In this document: positions 57,261-64,000 of the stretch, one piece after another
How positions within the stretch are numbered: position 1 is the stretch's first letter
Layout: each line of letters opens with the position of its first letter
From: Pontibacillus yanchengensis
Lineage (GTDB): Bacteria > Bacillota > Bacilli > Bacillales > BH030062
DNA: 64,000 nt
Direction: 5' to 3'
Assembly: GCF_009856295.1 (NCBI RefSeq)
Contig: NZ_WMEU01000002.1
Span: forward strand, 434,001-498,000
Program-made: the position numbers and the translations under genes
Notes under the pieces: model-generated
Told to the model about the DNA's origin: nothing
Seen by the model: only the letters and a program-made list of their open reading frames with translations
Database searches by the model: none

Positions 57261-57719
57261 TTATTTTCGTTTGAAGCCTTCCTGTTCAAGGTAATCAATA
57301 GCCTCATTATAAGTAGGGAATGTACCGTCGAGCATTTCTCCAGCATAAATATTAAATAAACCAAAATCATAAACCAACGTAAGGGTTTGATTTTCTACAT
57401 TAATAAATTCTTCTTCAAGATCATCCCATTCATCTTCTGGTAACGTTGATAAGGAATCAATGGATGCTCGTACAATATTTTTTAATTCCTCTTCTGAAAA
57501 ATCACGTATATTGACCATACCACGGTCATCAGTTTCATAACCATCTACATATTCCGCATAGACAAAGCCGTTTCCATTAGGGTGTAAATGATAAACTACA
57601 TTTTTCTTATCCATGACACTTTCTTCAAAATGATAATTAACTCGTCCTAGTGATACTTCTTTACGTTCAAGTTCTGGGAAATTGTCTATAATGTCTAATT
57701 TTTCTTCAAAAGTAAGCAT
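57261..57719 (-). CDS. Conserved hypothetical acidic protein
   Basis: 152 residues, soluble, strongly acidic, not recognised. Visible blocks are MLTFEEKLDIIDNFPELERK, VYHLHPNGNGFVYAEYVDGY, VNIRDFSEEELKNIVRASI and a C-terminal TYNEAIDYLEQEGF, the last resembling a short helical repeat. A clear ribosome site (GGAGG) and a proper terminator support it as a real gene. Divergent from the PAP2 gene. No function is proposed. Confidence 0.7.
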   Translation of the reverse strand: MLTFEEKLDIIDNFPELERKEVSLGRVNYHFEESVMDKKNVVYHLHPNGNGFVYAEYVDGYETDDRGMVNIRDFSEEELKNIVRASIDSLSTLPEDEWDDLEEEFINVENQTLTLVYDFGLFNIYAGEMLDGTFPTYNEAIDYLEQEGFKRK

Positions 57720-57860
57720 GTTGCCTCCATAAATATGTAGTATTTTTTGTCATTATAACATTGTAATTCTTACATTCAAAATGGCAAAAAGTTTTAATTT
57801 TGATGGGCTAGGGAAAAGAATGTTCATAAATTATTGTATTGTTGTTCTTGAAGGAGGATT

Positions 57861-58577
57861 ATGGTGGTATTAAAAGGGGTAAAATTATCTGATGTATCAA
57901 AGATTTCCATTTCACTGATACTCGGAGGGTTTGTAATTATAGGCGTTTCTTTCTACTTTTTTGCAGAATTGGCCGAAGAAGTGATGGAGAAAGAGCCTTT
58001 AATAATAGATAAACTAGCAATAAATATGATGAATAATATACAACAAGCCTGGCTTGGTAATGCCTTTGGAATGATTACGGAAGCGGGTTCAGTACTGTGG
58101 TTGTCGATAGCTTCTGGGTTGCTTTTGGTTTACTTGTTATTTATTTCTGATAAAAGTAAATGGGTAAGTGTCTACTTTTTAGTCAACATGTTAGGGATAA
58201 GCCTTTTAACAAAGGTTTTAAAATTAGCTTTTGAGAGAAAAAGACCCGATATTTTAGAAAAATACGATGGTACAGGGTTTAGTTTTCCTAGTGGACACTC
58301 TACGGGGGCTATTGTCTTCTATGGGTTTGTTATTTATATAGTGTTTATTACAAATATGAAATCAAGTGTGAAATGGATATTAAATAGTTTTTTAGGTCTA
58401 CTGATTTTATTGGTGGGGCTAAGTAGAGTATATGTAGGTGTACATTATTTTAGTGATATACTTGCTGGATTTTCATTTGGACTAGCTTGGTTGCTCATAT
58501 GCATATTAGCATTAGAAGTGACTTTATGGAGACAACAAAGACGGCAAAAGAAAAAGCAAGAGGCCTTATTTAGCTAA
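57861..58577 (+). CDS. PAP2-family membrane phosphatase
   Basis: Lipid or undecaprenyl-diphosphate phosphatase-like membrane enzyme, 238 residues with about six transmembrane helices. The three-part acid phosphatase signature is intact: K-x6-RP (KLAFERKRP), PSGH (FSFPSGHSTG) and SR-x5-H-x3-D (SRVYVGVHYFSD). ATG behind GGAGG. The substrate is likely a lipid phosphate or C55-PP; not distinguishable here. Confidence 0.9.
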   Translation: MVVLKGVKLSDVSKISISLILGGFVIIGVSFYFFAELAEEVMEKEPLIIDKLAINMMNNIQQAWLGNAFGMITEAGSVLWLSIASGLLLVYLLFISDKSKWVSVYFLVNMLGISLLTKVLKLAFERKRPDILEKYDGTGFSFPSGHSTGAIVFYGFVIYIVFITNMKSSVKWILNSFLGLLILLVGLSRVYVGVHYFSDILAGFSFGLAWLLICILALEVTLWRQQRRQKKKQEALFS

Positions 58578-58591
58578 GGTTTCTTGCTTTT
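58551..58591. terminator. Bidirectional terminator between PAP2 and TVP38 genes
   Basis: AAAAGCAAGAGGCCTTA pairs with TAAGGTTTCTTGCTTTT, covering the PAP2 stop codon and the end of the convergent gene. Confidence 0.75.
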
Positions 58592-59285
58592 AGTTTTCCT
58601 TTAACAATTTTGTTTCTTCTTTCAGTTGATTTACATCATATTTTTTACCTATTTCTCGTTTCATGAACAGAGCAAGTCCTGCTAATGCTACAATTAATAT
58701 GCTTAAAATAATAAGACTTTGAGGTTTTAAAGATAGCAAACTAGATCCGAAAAAACCAAATAAAAATGAGCCAGGTAAAGTACCAACAAGGGTTGCAAAG
58801 GTGTATTTCCACCACTTCACTTCAACTCGTGCACATATATAGGTAACTAAATCAAAGTTCACACCTGGTAATAGGCGTATCATCAAGACTGATTTAAATC
58901 CGTGTTCTTCAAGGTCTTTTTTCAAAGTATATAAATTTTGTTTTTTTTCGTCGCTGATTTGAATTTCTTCAAGAAAATAACGAAGAACGAGTAGTGAGAG
59001 CAATGAACCTAAAACAGTACCTGTAACAATATATAATGTACCCATATACCGCCCAAAAAGTAATCCACATGCAACAGCAATTATGGATAGTGGTATTAAA
59101 GTGAAAGGACGTATGATAAAGATTAATATAATGACAACAGGTGCCCATATACCAAAGTTTTCTACCCAACTTTCTATGTGGTCAGGTTTAATATGAAGAA
59201 ACATTTTATTTACAAAGAGCATGCCACCAGCTACGACTAACAAAATAATGATTTTCCATAAAAAGCTTTTTAAACTACTGTTCAC
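58590..59285 (-). CDS. TVP38/TMEM64 family membrane protein
   Basis: DedA/VTT superfamily integral membrane protein, 231 residues with about six hydrophobic segments. The family hallmark FGRYMGTLYIVTGTVLGSLL and RLLPGVNFDLVTYICA (the [FY]-x-x-x-R/G-rich loop) are visible. DedA-type proteins affect membrane potential and undecaprenyl phosphate recycling; members of this subgroup are unassigned. GTG start. Convergent with the PAP2 gene; a functional link through lipid carriers is possible but inferred. Confidence 0.88.
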   Translation of the reverse strand: MNSSLKSFLWKIIILLVVAGGMLFVNKMFLHIKPDHIESWVENFGIWAPVVIILIFIIRPFTLIPLSIIAVACGLLFGRYMGTLYIVTGTVLGSLLSLLVLRYFLEEIQISDEKKQNLYTLKKDLEEHGFKSVLMIRLLPGVNFDLVTYICARVEVKWWKYTFATLVGTLPGSFLFGFFGSSLLSLKPQSLIILSILIVALAGLALFMKREIGKKYDVNQLKEETKLLKEN

Positions 59286-59469
59286 TAGAATCCCTTGCCT
59301 TTCTTAACTGGGCCAATTGAAATGTTTTATAATCGGTCTATCCCCTAAAAATGATAGGTTAAAACTATGTAAATCTATTCTTTAGTAGGGAGGACACTTG
59401 TCCTAGGGTTCTATTATGCATACAATAGGTGAAGGGTACTATACATATATTATGAAAGGAAGAGAATAC

Positions 59470-59739
59470 ATGAATAATGAACAAACCATTCAAGTAAAAC
59501 AATACGAAGAATTGTACTCGATTCAAGCTGTAAAAGGCCAATCCCTGTTAGCTTCTGCATTTGAGCAAGAGGTTCCGTTGGATTTCAAGTGTCAAAAAGG
59601 GAATTGTACTCGTTGTAGAGTAGAACTACTTGACGGTGACGATATCGTAAACAATCCTACTCCTAAAGAACATGAAAAATTGGAAGAGGAATTGGAACAA
59701 GGATATAGACTTGCTTGTCAGACGGTTCCATTAAAATAA
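59470..59739 (+). CDS. Plant-type [2Fe-2S] ferredoxin
   Basis: Small electron carrier, 89 residues, beta-grasp fold. Cluster cysteines Cys41, Cys46, Cys49 (CQKGNCTRC) and Cys83 (LACQ) follow the C-x4-C-x2-C...C pattern. The ATG at 59470 has GGAAGAG upstream; an upstream ATG at 59416 has no ribosome site. Partner reductase not visible nearby. Confidence 0.88.
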   Translation: MNNEQTIQVKQYEELYSIQAVKGQSLLASAFEQEVPLDFKCQKGNCTRCRVELLDGDDIVNNPTPKEHEKLEEELEQGYRLACQTVPLK

Positions 59740-59778
59740 TCGGTTTTTTTCTTCTAAATCACAACTTATTACAATACA

Positions 59779-59817
59779 TAAACCCCTGACTCAACAATAG
59801 TATGGTCAGGGGTTTAT
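59779..59817 (+). terminator. Terminator of the ferredoxin gene
   Basis: TAAACCCCTGAC pairs with GTCAGGGGTTTA, 12 bp with a 14-base loop. Confidence 0.8.
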
Positions 59818-59881
59818 TATGGGAAAAATCACTATGAGGTATTATTTTCTATAGGTAGATATTTTGCTATCCTTCACCAAT

Positions 59882-60931
59882 TTAAGCTCTTGTACGATAG
59901 TGAGTATTATGAGATTTTAATGTGTCATCTGATCCAAATAAGAAATGTTTCTCCATGTTTGGAGAGTATTTGGAATTAATAGCTTCACGACCGACTGTTT
60001 CTGCAACTTCCCGAAGCATAGTAGGTGAAGCTCCACAACATAAACCAAAATAATTTACTCCAGCATCATAGGCTTCTTTCGCCCAGTTTGCGATTTCATA
60101 ACGGTTACAGTACAACGGATCAAGTGACGTAGGGAATGTAGTTTCCGTTGGTAAATGACAAGAACAACCACCGTCAGGTAAATTGAAGAATGTTGGATGT
60201 TCTTCCGTTGTGCGATAAGGCACTGGTAAAGCCGCTACAAAACCATCGACAGTTTCTCTAATTTTATCTACAAAAGGTTGCATTGTAGCTGGGCCTCTAA
60301 AGCAGTTCATCCCTACAACAAGAGCTCCGTTTTCTTGAAGCTTCTGACAAGCTTCATCCACTTCATATCCATCTCTCATCTTATTTTCACCCATTACTCC
60401 AAGGGTAATTACAGCAGGTAAGTCGTGTTTCAGAATTTCTTCTAAAGCAATTTGGGCTTCTTCGTAGTAATAAAATGTTTCACCATTCACAAAGTCTACG
60501 CCTTCTTCTTTACACCAAGTAAGCATTTCAGCGAACATGTTACGAACTTTTTCTTTAGATTCTGGGTCCTCAGGGTCAAATAAATTTGTGTTGGAAACGT
60601 TCCCAGCTACAAGAGCTTCTTCCGTTGGATGTTCCTTTGCAACTTCTTTAGCAAGACGTATAGCTTCTCGATTTAGTGGTTCTAGTAAATCTTCTTTTCC
60701 AATAATACGCATTTTTTCTCTATGAGCATTATAGGTGAATGCTAATACTACATCAGATCCTGCATTCATGTAGTCACGATACGTTTGTTTCAATGCTTGA
60801 GGATTTTCTAATGCTACCTCAGGAACGAAAGAACCTGCTTGTAAATAACCTCTTCTTTCCAGCTCAAATAAATAACCTTCTCCGCATACTACGGGACCTT
60901 CTTGTAAACGTTGCTCAAGTGTACGTTTCAT
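59882..60931 (-). CDS. Homocysteine S-methyltransferase family protein
   Basis: Zinc-dependent methyltransferase that makes methionine from homocysteine using a betaine- or S-methylmethionine-type donor, 349 residues. Zinc ligands Cys210 (GMNC) and Cys298/Cys299 (GLCC) match the BHMT/MetH N-terminal domain family. NGETFYYYEEA and GANY-type GVNYFGLCCGASP blocks are present. The gene sits behind a SAM-I riboswitch, terminator and sigma-A promoter, so expression falls when SAM is plentiful. The methyl donor cannot be read from sequence; a betaine-using role would suit an osmoadapting host. Confidence 0.88.
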   Translation of the reverse strand: MKRTLEQRLQEGPVVCGEGYLFELERRGYLQAGSFVPEVALENPQALKQTYRDYMNAGSDVVLAFTYNAHREKMRIIGKEDLLEPLNREAIRLAKEVAKEHPTEEALVAGNVSNTNLFDPEDPESKEKVRNMFAEMLTWCKEEGVDFVNGETFYYYEEAQIALEEILKHDLPAVITLGVMGENKMRDGYEVDEACQKLQENGALVVGMNCFRGPATMQPFVDKIRETVDGFVAALPVPYRTTEEHPTFFNLPDGGCSCHLPTETTFPTSLDPLYCNRYEIANWAKEAYDAGVNYFGLCCGASPTMLREVAETVGREAINSKYSPNMEKHFLFGSDDTLKSHNTHYRTRA

Positions 60932-60974
60932 TGTTTACATCCTTTCTTTTTATCTCTTGGGTGAAGAGGGTATG

Positions 60975-61000
60975 AAAAAACCCCCTTCATAAGAAGAGGG
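60975..61000 (-). terminator. Riboswitch-controlled terminator
   Basis: CCCTCTTC-TTAT-GAAGGGGG on the minus strand with T6 after it, placed between the SAM-I aptamer and the methyltransferase gene. Confidence 0.88.
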
Positions 61001-61018
61001 TATATGTATATATGCCTC

Positions 61019-61133
61019 CTCTTATCTTCCAGATTTTAAGAATCTGTAGGATTTAGCACCTTTTTCAACATCGTTCGGATGAAAGGTTGCCGGGCTTCGC
61101 AGGGCCTATTCCCTCTGCCACTCTAGATAAGAG
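61019..61133 (-). ncRNA. SAM-I (S-box) riboswitch
   Basis: Read on the minus strand: P1 CTCTTATC closing with GATAAGAG; then AGTGGCAGAGGGAATAGGCC, the GAAGCCCGGCAACC core, and GGTGCTAAATCC before P4. These are the diagnostic S-box blocks. It precedes a terminator and a methionine-synthesis gene. Confidence 0.96.
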
Positions 61134-61163
61134 ATATTCTTTTTATTTAATTTCGTAAGTTGA

Positions 61164-61192
61164 ATTATAAAACAGAACTTTACCTTGGTCAA
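61164..61192 (-). promoter_or_regulatory. Sigma-A promoter of the SAM riboswitch transcript
   Basis: TTGACC, 17-base spacer, TATAAT on the minus strand, about 30 bases upstream of the aptamer. Confidence 0.85.
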
Positions 61193-61368
61193 TCGTTTTT
61201 TAACTCTTTTGAATTTTATATACAATATTAGCACGAATGTGTAAAATTATGGATGGATATAGTGGGGGTTACAATCCAAATTTGAGAGTGTAAAAGACGG
61301 TGAATCGTCTTAATTTTATAGAAGTGTGATGTATATATCATATGCAAACACCTTGGGGAGGGGAAGTT

Positions 61369-61530
61369 TTGGTACAACTTTTTAAGTTATTAGGGTATTA
61401 CATCGTCGGACTAGTAGGTAAAAAGTCGCTCCAGTGCCACATAATAAACTTCATCCATATGTACGAGTTCATACCGTTGAATCCCTTACCAAATCTTGAT
61501 AGGATAGTATTAGTAGGTAACTCTAAATAA
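61369..61530 (+). CDS. Possible small membrane-associated protein upstream of brxB
   Basis: 53-residue ORF beginning at TTG, 7 bases after a strong GGGGAGGGG. A hydrophobic start ([14 protein letters not shown]) is followed by a mixed tail. It ends 14 bases before brxB. No family recognised; it may be chance. The rest of the 61193-61354 gap shows nothing else. Confidence 0.3.
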   Translation: MVQLFKLLGYYIVGLVGKKSLQCHIINFIHMYEFIPLNPLPNLDRIVLVGNSK

Positions 61531-61544
61531 AGGAGCTATGCAAT

Positions 61545-61976
61545 ATGGATTTTAATATATTTATGGAAGATGTTGTGACGCAAGCTCGTACGGAGATTGA
61601 ACAAGCAGGTTATGAGCAATTGACTACTCCAGAAGAAGTAGATGAAGCGTTACAACGTAAAGGTACTACATTAGTAATGATAAACTCAGTATGTGGATGT
61701 GCTGGTGGAGTAGCTAGACCTTCTGCTGCACATGCTATTCATTATGATAAACGCCCTGATCACCTCGTTACAGTGTTTGCAGGTCAAGATCGTGAAGCAA
61801 CGAATCGTGCACGTGAATACTTTGTAGGATTCCCACCATCTTCCCCTTCTTTTGCTTTTCTTAAAGACGGAGAGATTGTAACAATGGTAGAACGTCATGA
61901 TATTGAAGGATTTGATCCTATTCAAGTAGTAGGTAAATTGCAAGGCATTTTTGATCAACATTGTGATGAAGTATAA
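61545..61976 (+). CDS. brxB: Bacilliredoxin BrxB (YqiW)
   Basis: Removes bacillithiol from S-bacillithiolated proteins, 143 residues, thioredoxin-like fold. The unusual Cys50-Gly-Cys52 (SVCGCAGG) active site is present. Sequence details ([30 protein letters not shown]) match YqiW rather than YphP. In B. subtilis yqiW also follows the bkd operon. Ribosome site AAAGGAG. Implies that the organism makes bacillithiol. Confidence 0.94.
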   Translation: MDFNIFMEDVVTQARTEIEQAGYEQLTTPEEVDEALQRKGTTLVMINSVCGCAGGVARPSAAHAIHYDKRPDHLVTVFAGQDREATNRAREYFVGFPPSSPSFAFLKDGEIVTMVERHDIEGFDPIQVVGKLQGIFDQHCDEV

Positions 61977-62004
61977 ATAGGGATGGGTCACCATCCATAA
62001 ATTG

Positions 62005-62032
62005 AAAAAGATGGTCTATTGGCCATCTTTTT
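62005..62032 (+). terminator. Terminator of brxB
   Basis: AAAAAGATGG pairs with CCATCTTTTT around an 8-base loop. Confidence 0.88.
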
Positions 62033-62087
62033 CGTCATTCTATAGGGGAAAATATTAGTTGTTAGATTATTATAAGGAGATTGAGAT

Positions 62088-63038
62088 GTGAAAATAGGAT
62101 ACCGTACATTAAAAACGGCAGTTGGAACTCCTGTTGCTATTTGGTTTGCTCAAATGCTGGCTTTAACCAATTTTGCTTCTGCAGGAATTTTAACGATACT
62201 ATGCATTCAAAACACAAGAAAACGTTCTATTGTAAGTGCATCTTCTCGATTCGCAGCATGTATACTTGCAATGGTTTTTTCGTTTATTATCTTTGAAACA
62301 ATTGGCTATCATCCATTGGCAATAGGTATTATGCTTATTTTATTTATTCCTACCACCGTAAAATTAAAAATAACAGAGGGTATTGTCACAAGTTCGGTTA
62401 TAATTTTGCATTTATATGGATCTAATGATATTAACGGAGAAACATTGCTAAATGAGTTGCTTTTAATTGTTGTTGGGATTGGCGTAGCCTTAATACTAAA
62501 CTTGTACATGCCTAGTTTAGAAGGAAAACTTCGAGAAAAACAAACAGCGGTTGAAGAGAATTTTCAACGTATATTACAAGAAATTGCTGTATTCTTACGC
62601 TCAGGTGATCAGAAGTGGACAGGAAAAGAACTAACAACTACAGCGAACTTACTGGATGAAGCGAAGGCACTTGCATATCGAGATGTGGAAAATCATTTGT
62701 TACGTGGGCATCATCAGTATTATCATTACTTTCAAATGAGACAAAAGCAGTTTGAACTTCTAGAAAGAATGCTACCGTTAATCAGTAGAATTAATCAAAC
62801 CTCGGATCATGCTACCATCATAGCTGATTTTTTTGAAGAATTATCTCAGAATGTTCATCCGGGAAATACTGCTGTTTTATTTTTGCAGCAGATTAAAGAA
62901 TTACGTCATGAATTTAAACAAGCTGACTTGCCACAAACAAGAGAAGAATTTGAAACAAGAGCGAGTTTATTTACATTATTAAATGAGATAGAACAATATC
63001 TAGTTATTAAACGCATGTTCAAAAAGAGTGATATATAA
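62088..63038 (+). CDS. yqjA: Aromatic acid exporter family membrane protein YqjA
   Basis: 316 residues. N-terminal ArAE_1-type membrane domain with four hydrophobic segments (about 10-130) and a C-terminal cytosolic helical domain (about 140-316; LREKQTAVEENFQRIL). Location after brxB matches B. subtilis yqiW-yqjA. GTG start behind AAGGAGA. Transport substrate unknown; the exporter label is by family only. Confidence 0.9.
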   Translation: MKIGYRTLKTAVGTPVAIWFAQMLALTNFASAGILTILCIQNTRKRSIVSASSRFAACILAMVFSFIIFETIGYHPLAIGIMLILFIPTTVKLKITEGIVTSSVIILHLYGSNDINGETLLNELLLIVVGIGVALILNLYMPSLEGKLREKQTAVEENFQRILQEIAVFLRSGDQKWTGKELTTTANLLDEAKALAYRDVENHLLRGHHQYYHYFQMRQKQFELLERMLPLISRINQTSDHATIIADFFEELSQNVHPGNTAVLFLQQIKELRHEFKQADLPQTREEFETRASLFTLLNEIEQYLVIKRMFKKSDI

Positions 63039-63095
63039 TGTTCTTGCTTATTTAGGGCAAGCTATTCTTACGAAGTCATTTAAGGAGGTATCGTA

Positions 63096-63602
63096 ATGAA
63101 GAGCTTGCTCATTGTTGTGTTATTGGCCATGTCCCCTATATGGCCAATTGGTGAAAACCCTTCACGTGGCTATCCATTCTTAATAGTGAACAAAAGTACC
63201 AATCAATTAGCTTATATAGATGATGGTAAAGTAGAGAATGTGTACCCTGTGGCTACGGGGAAGACGAATGACCTTACGCCTGAAGGGCTACACACAATTA
63301 CAGTGAAGGCGAAAGATCCATATTATCGAAAATTGGATATACCAGGCGGGGATCCAAGAAATCCTTTAGGATCAAGGTGGATTGGCTTTGATGCAAAGGG
63401 GACTGATGGTCGTATATATGGGGTGCATGGAACCAACCAGCCAAGTTCAATAGGTAAATATATATCAAATGGGTGTATCCGGATGAACAACAAAGATGTA
63501 GAATACATTTACGACAGGATCCCTATTGGTACAAAGATAGCAGTAGTGAAAACTGACAAATCATTTCAACAGCTAGCCAAAGAGTACAAGGCAATAGACT
63601 AA
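63096..63602 (+). CDS. L,D-transpeptidase (YkuD/ErfK family)
   Basis: Secreted or membrane-anchored cell-wall enzyme forming 3-3 crosslinks or modifying peptidoglycan, possibly in spore or stationary walls. 168 residues with a short N-terminal hydrophobic segment (about 2-18). Catalytic residues His111 (YGVHGTNQPSSIG) and Cys127 (SNGCIRM) follow the YkuD signature. No LysM domain, unlike YkuD itself. Ribosome site AAGGAGG. Confidence 0.9.
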   Translation: MKSLLIVVLLAMSPIWPIGENPSRGYPFLIVNKSTNQLAYIDDGKVENVYPVATGKTNDLTPEGLHTITVKAKDPYYRKLDIPGGDPRNPLGSRWIGFDAKGTDGRIYGVHGTNQPSSIGKYISNGCIRMNNKDVEYIYDRIPIGTKIAVVKTDKSFQQLAKEYKAID

Positions 63603-63918
63603 CATAGAGGAGTGATCCTTTATGTTTTTTTGTGTTTCTTATTAGTGTGGATTTTAATTATATCGAGTATTATATTGAAGGATTTCCTTATCAGTAAATA
63701 ATATATATACTAAAGCCCCCTGCATAATCAGTCTGGTTACGCATGGGTCTTTTGCTTATATACATGCTAAAACTTATATTTAATGCTTTCTTGTTTGATG
63801 CAACTTGAAGTGGAAGATGCGTTGAGTAATTGAGATCATCCTTCGTATGAAATTTTTACTTAATTTTCTACAATTGGGCAGGATAAAAGGTAGATTGAAT
63901 AAAAGGAGGAACACACAA

Positions 63919-64000
63919 ATGCTTGAAGGAAAGTCAGCTCTTATTACTGGTTCTGGTCAAGGGATTGGTTTGGAAATTGCTACTGAATTCGCCAAAGCTG
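63919..64000 (+). CDS. Short-chain dehydrogenase, N-terminal fragment
   Basis: First 27 codons of an SDR cut by the window edge: nucleotide-binding TGSGQGIGLEIATEFAKA. ATG behind AAAGGAGGA. The start resembles 3-hydroxybutyrate dehydrogenases, but too little is visible to name it. The 63603-63900 gap upstream holds an imperfect GC-rich hairpin near 63713-63752 (AAAGCCCCCTGC with GCATGGGTCTTT) that may terminate the previous gene, and nothing else recognised. Confidence 0.8.
   Translation, partial: MLEGKSALITGSGQGIGLEIATEFAKA

Noticed and set aside
59391..59404. AGGACA-CT-TGTCCT palindrome upstream of the ferredoxin gene
   Set aside because: Only 6-bp arms and no known operator match.
63612..63701. 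Possible 25-29 residue membrane peptide (frame with FLCFLLVWILIISSI)
   Set aside because: The GTG lies inside the ribosome site and the well-spaced ATG at 63622 is in another frame, ending after 7 codons. One extra T in the T7 run at 63625-63631 would join them, so a sequencing slip or decayed gene is possible, but it is unsupported as it stands.

Overview
This 64 kb window is chromosomal DNA from an endospore-forming, low-GC Bacillaceae. Gene order follows Bacillus subtilis closely (mntR-yqhO-yqhPQ-yqhR-aroQ-yqhT-efp-spoIIIAA..AH-accBC-yqhY-nusB-folD-xseAB-ispA-dxs-yqxC-argR-recN-spoIVB-spo0A, then yqzF-bkdR-ptb-bcd-buk-lpdV-bkdAA-bkdAB-bkdB, then brxB-yqjA). The departures point to a halophilic or alkaliphilic relative such as Halobacillus, Pontibacillus or Alkalihalobacillus: a B12-dependent ribonucleotide reductase, an OLE RNA with its OapA partner, and many intergenic repeats. 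The genus is an inference.

Layout. 1-5.6 kb: the 3' part of nrdJ, the spore photoproduct lyase splB, mntR, a repeat-filled gap, and a patatin-like esterase. 5.7-10 kb: yqhP/yqhQ (minus strand), yqhR, aroQ, yqhT, efp. 10.2-15.4 kb: the eight-gene spoIIIA operon for the mother-cell feeding-tube complex. 15.6-26.7 kb: accBC, yqhY, nusB, folD, xseAB, ispA, the OLE RNA, oapA, dxs, yqxC, argR. 26.8-31.2 kb: recN, spoIVB, spo0A. 31.7-37.5 kb: accessory genes (a MerR/RacA-like coiled-coil protein, an aspartokinase, and an exonuclease plus nucleotidyltransferase pair flanked by inverted repeats) and yqzF. 37.6-47.7 kb: bkdR and the sigma-54-dependent branched-chain acyl operon. 47.9-50.9 kb: a small ORF and adhE with Rex/Fnr-like and CcpA-like sites. 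51-60.9 kb: a duplicated secreted protein, an SDR oxidoreductase, an Spx-family regulator, the 5-oxoprolinase operon pxpBCA, two membrane proteins, a ferredoxin, and a homocysteine methyltransferase behind a SAM-I riboswitch. 61.3-64 kb: brxB, yqjA, an L,D-transpeptidase and the start of another SDR gene.

The strongest non-coding feature is the OLE RNA at about 22172-22774. It has a perfect 10-bp closing stem, its own candidate sigma-A promoter, and oapA immediately downstream. The most open-ended observation is a nested double hairpin that recurs inside two otherwise different intergenic repeat families and shows apparent compensatory base changes between copies. I saw no tRNA, rRNA, CRISPR array, prophage or transposase gene.
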